NCBI GenBank assembly: GCA_036417435.1 | Contig: CM070911.1 | Coordinates: 6,076,001-6,140,000 of the forward strand | Source of the DNA: Inia geoffrensis | Lineage: Eukaryota; Chordata; Mammalia; Artiodactyla; Iniidae | DNA: 64,000 bases | Direction of reading: 5' to 3' | In this document: positions 60,022 through 64,000 of the stretch, piece after piece | How the letters are laid out: each line of letters starts with the position of its first letter | Position numbering within the stretch: the first letter of the stretch is position 1 | Position numbers and translations under genes: made by a program | Notes under the pieces: generated by a model | Told to the model about the DNA's origin: nothing | Seen by the model: only the letters and a program-made list of their open reading frames with translations | Databases searched by the model: none

Positions 60022-61746
60022 CTGAAAGAGAAATTAATATGAAAACATTATTTCTATTTAAGAAATACAACTTCAGACATTTTGAAAATTTCACATTTTC
60101 AATATAAACATTTACTGAGCACTTACTTACCAAGTCCCTAGATAGAATGCTGGTACTTAACCATTTTAACCAACGTTCTCTTCTGATAAGAATCTCATTC
60201 CCTAGGGGCACCTCTACCCTGGACCCTTGTCCTACCCACTCTCTTGCTTCCTACTGAAAATGCACAAAACCCTCTTTCATATATTCCCATCTGTTAAGAT
60301 TTTGTTGATATTTATTCTTGTGGTTTGTATCACACAATCAACAAGGTACTGTTTCCAGATATAAAACTAAAAACTATTATTCTGTTATGTGTCTTCAAAC
60401 TATTAAACCCAGCTATAGCACCACCATTCCTCCCCGCTCCTCGTCACCCCTTCTCCCTCCAATTACATTTGAGGATCACTGCTCTTAAAGGTGTGTGCTC
60501 AGTCCAGATGAGCCCTGAACAAGGCATTCTTACTACAAAACTTAGCAAGAATTTTACAGACAATACTGACACCTGTCCTTGAAGAACGAGTTGAGATTTT
60601 GCCAAACAAAAGGAGTGGGGCTTAGCGGGGAGGTGGGGGACCTACCCAGGAAGCTCCTAGTAGAGGAGGCCACTCAGGAAGGGTCTAGTGGGCTCGCGTG
60701 GGCACAGAGAGCCCCTACGCCTACAGCCCTGAGCACACACGGGGCAGTCCCGGCAGGGGTGCTCACGCAAACTGACAGTCTGTGAAGGGCCTGGGTAGGA
60801 CGGTTATAAACAGCACTTGCAGGGAATGTGCTACGAAGGGGTTTTAAGTATGCTACAACCCAGCTGGATCTCTGTTTTAGAAAGAGAACTCAAATAACGG
60901 TGTAGAGGATCAACAACATACCCATACATAAAATTCTATTCTACCATACGACCCAGCAATCCCACTACTGGGCATATACCCTGAGAAAACCATAATTCAA
61001 AAAGAGTCATGTACCAAAATGTTCATTACAGCTCTATTTACAATAGCCAGGACATGGAAGCAACCTAAGTGTCCATCAACAGATGAATGGATAAAGAAGG
61101 TGTGGCACATATATACAATGGAATATTACTCAGCCATAGAAACGAAATTGAGTTATTTGTAGTGAGGTGGATGGACCTAGACTCTGTCATACAGAGTGAA
61201 GTCAAGTCAGAAAGAGAAAAACAAATACCATGTGCTAACACATATATATGGAATCTAAGAAAGAAAAAAGAAAAAAAAAGGTCATGAAGAACCTACGGGC
61301 AAATCGGGGATAAAGACACAGACCTACTAGAGAATGGACTTGAGGATATGGGGAGGGGGAGGGGTAAGCTGGGACAAAGTGAGAGAGTGGCATGGCCATA
61401 TATACACTACCAAACGTAAAACAGACAGCTAGCGGGAAGCAGCCGCATAGCACAGGGAGATCAGCGCGGTGCTTTGTGACCACCTAGAGGGGTGGGATAG
61501 GGAGGGTGGGAGGGAGGGAGACGCAAGAGGGAAGAGATATGTATATGTATAACTGATATGTATATGTATAACATACGTATAACTGATTCACTTTGTTATA
61601 AAGCAGAAACTAACACACCATTGTAAAGCAATTATACTCCAATAAAGATGTTTAAACAAAAGCAACTCTATTCTTCTTTAATTATAAAAAAACAAAAATA
61701 CACAAGAGAAAACTTTGTTATATATGCAGACTTTTTACAAACATAC
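60022..61746 (-). other. Intron A-B
   Basis: 1.7-kb intron, of which about 0.73 kb is the L1 3' end at 60928-61660. The section 60022-60920 shows no recognised element; a GC-richer patch lies at 60600-60790. Confidence 0.8.
60928..61660 (+). mobile_element. Cetartiodactyl L1 3' end, 5'-truncated
   Basis: 'acgacccagcaatcccacta', 'aatagccaggacatggaagc', 'ggaatattactcagccatag' (end of ORF2) then the 3' UTR 'agcacagggagatcagcgcg', 'cattgtaaagcaattatact', 'ccaataaagatgtttaaaca'. Low divergence suggests a fairly young insertion. It is antisense to KIDINS220 and ends about 90 bp from exon A. Confidence 0.92.
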
Positions 61747-61911
61747 CTTCTAGTTTCTTGAGCAAGAAGGATTTCCCACTTCCCCACTGTGCATACAGCC
61801 CCACACAGATGGGCGGCTGCATGGTAGGTTCACTGAGAATATCTGCAAGGGCACTGCTATACAAATCATAACCAAGCATGTCACCATCTGTTTCCGTAGG
61901 AGACAAGTGTC
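61747..61911 (-). CDS. KIDINS220: KIDINS220 exon A: start of KAP NTPase domain with Walker A
   Basis: 165-nt internal exon, entered after one codon base (…ttacag|GA CAC) and left after one (GAA G|gtatgt). It encodes '[20 protein letters not shown]' and continues to a Walker A loop, AQWGSGKS, in which the Lys and Ser contact nucleotide phosphate in P-loop NTPases. This is the opening of the KAP domain, the P-loop family shared by Kidins220, ARMS and PifA. The downstream intron carries an L1 3' end only about 90 bp from this donor. The preceding exon was not found and should lie beyond 64000. Confidence 0.96.
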
Positions 61912-64000
61912 CTGTAATTATAAACACATCATATCCTTGCATTAAAGACATTACTATTAAAAAGGAGCACCAATTTTCATTTATTAATTGTTTACTTAAT
62001 TGAGGAAAAACACTTATTTTAAATGGTTAGACCTGTGTAAAAATAGGTTCAGAGGTGCTTAAGTTAATACCATATTTCATAGAACTTAAGATACCTACTA
62101 ATTATAAGATGCATCATTATTATGTACGACTAAGAAAGAAAAAGTGCTGCCAAATTATGACACGATGCTTTCTTACCCATCAATTATAAGACATATTCCA
62201 ACTTCAGGGATGCTAAAATGTGGAGTAAAGTACATTTTAGAATCGATAAAATGATTAAAACAGTAACTAGTCCTTTGGAATCATTTTAATATGTATAATA
62301 CCTATATAAAGAAGGCTATGTTACTGAAAATCATAATAGATAACCAGAGAAAAAGAGGCATTCTATGGTTCCAGACAGAAAGGTTCAATGACTTAAAAAG
62401 AGCAATTCTCCCCCAAATTAATCTACCACTTTAAGGCAATTCCAATAATAATATTCCATGAGAGCATTTTGAAAAGCTGAAAAGCAAGAAAAGCATGTAA
62501 AAATAGCTATGAAAAATAATTTAAAGACTACCAAAAAGTAGCTGTCTTTGGAGAAGAATCAAAATACATTCTAAAGCTACAATAATTACAACATCACAGA
62601 ACTCACACAGGATAGTAACATGTGGCATTTCAAATGAGTGGGGGAAGGATGAATTAGTAAGTGGTATTGGGAGAAGTAAGCCATCCATTTTTTTAAATAA
62701 AATTAAAACTCTGCATCTCATACTTTAACAAAAATAAGTTTCTGAAACATTAAAAAATTAAATGTAAAGAGTAAAACTATAAAAGCACTAGAAGAAAATA
62801 TAAGAGAAAAAACTATAAAAATCTTTCTGTGGAAAAGGCCTTTCTTTCTCAACAGAATACTAAAGCCAGAACTGCAGGAAAAGACCAACAACTAAAAATT
62901 TATATAACTTTTGGATGGGGAATTAAAAAACCCCATCACCACAAACAAAGAACAAACATGGGAGAGAGATACAATATATAGGCTGGATCCAGGATCAATA
63001 TCCTTAAAGACACAAAAATCAATTTTTAAATAATTTTAACAACTCAAGAAAAAAAGACAGCAAAGGATACAAAGAGGAAAATAGCAAAAATGCAAATAGC
63101 CTATGAACATATTAAAAGATCTCAATCTCACTAATAATTTCACAATGCAAATTAAAATGAATTTTTTTCTTATTGATCTGATTAGAAAGCTTAAGGGAAC
63201 CGGAAATATCCAGTTTTAGCAAGGTTGCCGGAAACTGCACTATCATACATGGTCTAAGGAAGGAGACATTGTTACAACCATTTTGGAAAGTCTGTCAAAA
63301 CTGAACATCCACTGACTTGCCAATTCTACTTCTGGGAGTTTATTCCAAGAAAATAATCCTAAAAATAAGAGTTAACGGATATACGTACAAAAAAGATGTT
63401 CACTTCAGCACTAGCTTTTAACAGCAAAACAAACCAAATATTCATCAATAAAGAACTGAATGTACTATTAGAACTTAGAATGAAAGATTATGCAACAATT
63501 AAAATATGGTATAGTTCATTATTTAAAACTTTTATATTATGGTATCTCAAGTTCTTTAAGGCTATATACATAGTATAAAACATTTTTAGAAATATAAAGA
63601 AAATCTTGGCAAGTCATTCAAACAATTACAAATTAGGAGATAAAGGACAATGGGAAATTTGCACTTTCTACTGTATTCATGTTTTAATCCTTAAAATTTA
63701 ATGTGTGCATTATTATCAACAGAAAGAAATATTTTAAAATACAACTCATAATGTTGAACAGACTCATACTTGCTTACGTAAGTAAACAGCTAAACTGGAA
63801 GGTGGCAGGATTCTACTATCTCCTGTTGGTTTCTGGGACTAATATGTCCCTTTTTTAACTCTAGTAGAAAACTGTTCCATATTTCAAAAGACCACATGTG
63901 AATGGATACATTCTCACGTGCATCCTTTACAAGCAAAAACTGTTTTAGTACAACATTCAAGGCATTATGTGCTAGATGTTATGGAGGATACAAGATAAGA
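61912..64000 (-). other. Intron 5' of exon A (partial)
   Basis: No further coding exon with matching phase was found up to the window end. About 62390-63740 is a diverged old L1 in plus orientation. Confidence 0.75.
62390..63740 (+). mobile_element. Old diverged L1 (ORF2 3' region)
   Basis: 'ggcaattccaataataatat', 'ctaaagctacaataattaca', 'ggaaaaggcctttctttctc', 'ggaaagtctgtcaaaactga', 'cttgccaattctacttctgg' and 'ttcatcaataaagaactgaa' follow L1 ORF2 in order, with many indels. Inactive. Confidence 0.75.

Larger units (their letters stand above)
1..64000 (-). other. KIDINS220: KIDINS220 (ARMS) gene locus, partial (3' portion)
   Basis: KIDINS220 is a membrane scaffold that links Trk neurotrophin receptors, ephrin receptors and other partners to CrkL/C3G-Rap1-MAPK signalling and to kinesin transport. 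Eighteen minus-strand coding exons were assembled here. Every junction has AG/GT borders and compatible phase, and the summed coding length (4028 nt) gives about 1341 residues, against 1771 recalled for human, so about 430 N-terminal residues (the ankyrin repeats) lie beyond 64000. Order in the protein: Walker A, two membrane segments, linker, two membrane segments, Walker B, rest of the KAP NTPase, Pro/Tyr-rich region, SAM-like domain, Ser-rich tail, PDZ ligand. If the human 30-exon model applies, these are about exons 13-30; that numbering is an inference. No promoter is in the window. Confidence 0.97.

Noticed and set aside
61718..61951. 77-codon open frame starting with Met at 61951 as an independent small gene
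   Set aside because: The Met lies in intron sequence upstream of a clear acceptor; the real coding part is exon A, read through from an upstream exon.
61912..64000. Search for the upstream ankyrin-repeat exons of KIDINS220
   Set aside because: No open frame with acceptor, donor and matching phase was found; the region is mostly an old L1.

Overview
The window is vertebrate genomic DNA from a mammal, most likely a cetacean. The clearest clue to the lineage is a set of recent tRNA-derived SINEs of the CHR type (heads reading 'ggcttccctggtggcgcagt'), in long forms of about 330-360 bp and short forms of about 200 bp. Most have clear target-site duplications and A-rich tails. No ruminant Bov-B element was recognised, and the L1 3' ends are of cetartiodactyl type. 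The species call is an inference from repeats only.

One protein-coding gene was found. KIDINS220 (ARMS, kinase D-interacting substrate of 220 kDa) runs on the minus strand through essentially the whole window. Eighteen coding exons can be placed, each with AG/GT borders and a reading phase that joins cleanly to the next. They total 4028 nt, or about 1341 codons plus the stop, which is roughly the C-terminal three quarters of the protein. In transcript order (high to low coordinate) they encode: the KAP-family P-loop NTPase start with Walker A (61.7-61.9 kb); two membrane segments (59.8-60.0 kb); a cytoplasmic linker (58.9-59.1 and 56.8-57.0 kb); two more membrane segments (56.4-56.7 kb); Walker B (55.4-55.5 kb); the rest of the KAP domain (54.7-44.8 kb); a proline/tyrosine-rich adaptor-binding stretch (22.9-18.4 kb); a SAM-like domain (8.5-4.5 kb); and a 420-residue Ser-rich tail ending in the PDZ ligand ESIL (2000-738). 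Positions 1-737 are 3' UTR. The ankyrin-repeat exons and the promoter lie beyond 64000.

The rest is intronic. The largest intron is 21.9 kb (22920-44827), followed by one of 9.9 kb (8455-18396). Introns carry LINE-1 pieces of several ages (including nested ones), L2 and MIR relics, Tigger/MER2, mariner and hAT DNA-transposon remnants, SINEs and simple repeats. No second gene, rRNA, intact tRNA, CRISPR array or bacterial feature was found.

The observations most worth checking are: (i) a 21-bp-period tandem duplication of the 5' splice site of the exon at 19205-19333, giving two identical in-frame donors; (ii) a perfect 19-bp inverted repeat with a 6-nt loop at 45352-45395; (iii) a mariner-derived hairpin at 13596-13660 resembling cetartiodactyl miR-2284/2285 precursors; (iv) an old L1 flanged by an unusually long duplicated flank of about 66 bp, one copy split by a younger SINE; (v) a 19-bp tandem duplication that copies the stop codon; and (vi) a run of five consecutive phase 0-0 exons in the C-terminal half that makes modular splicing possible.
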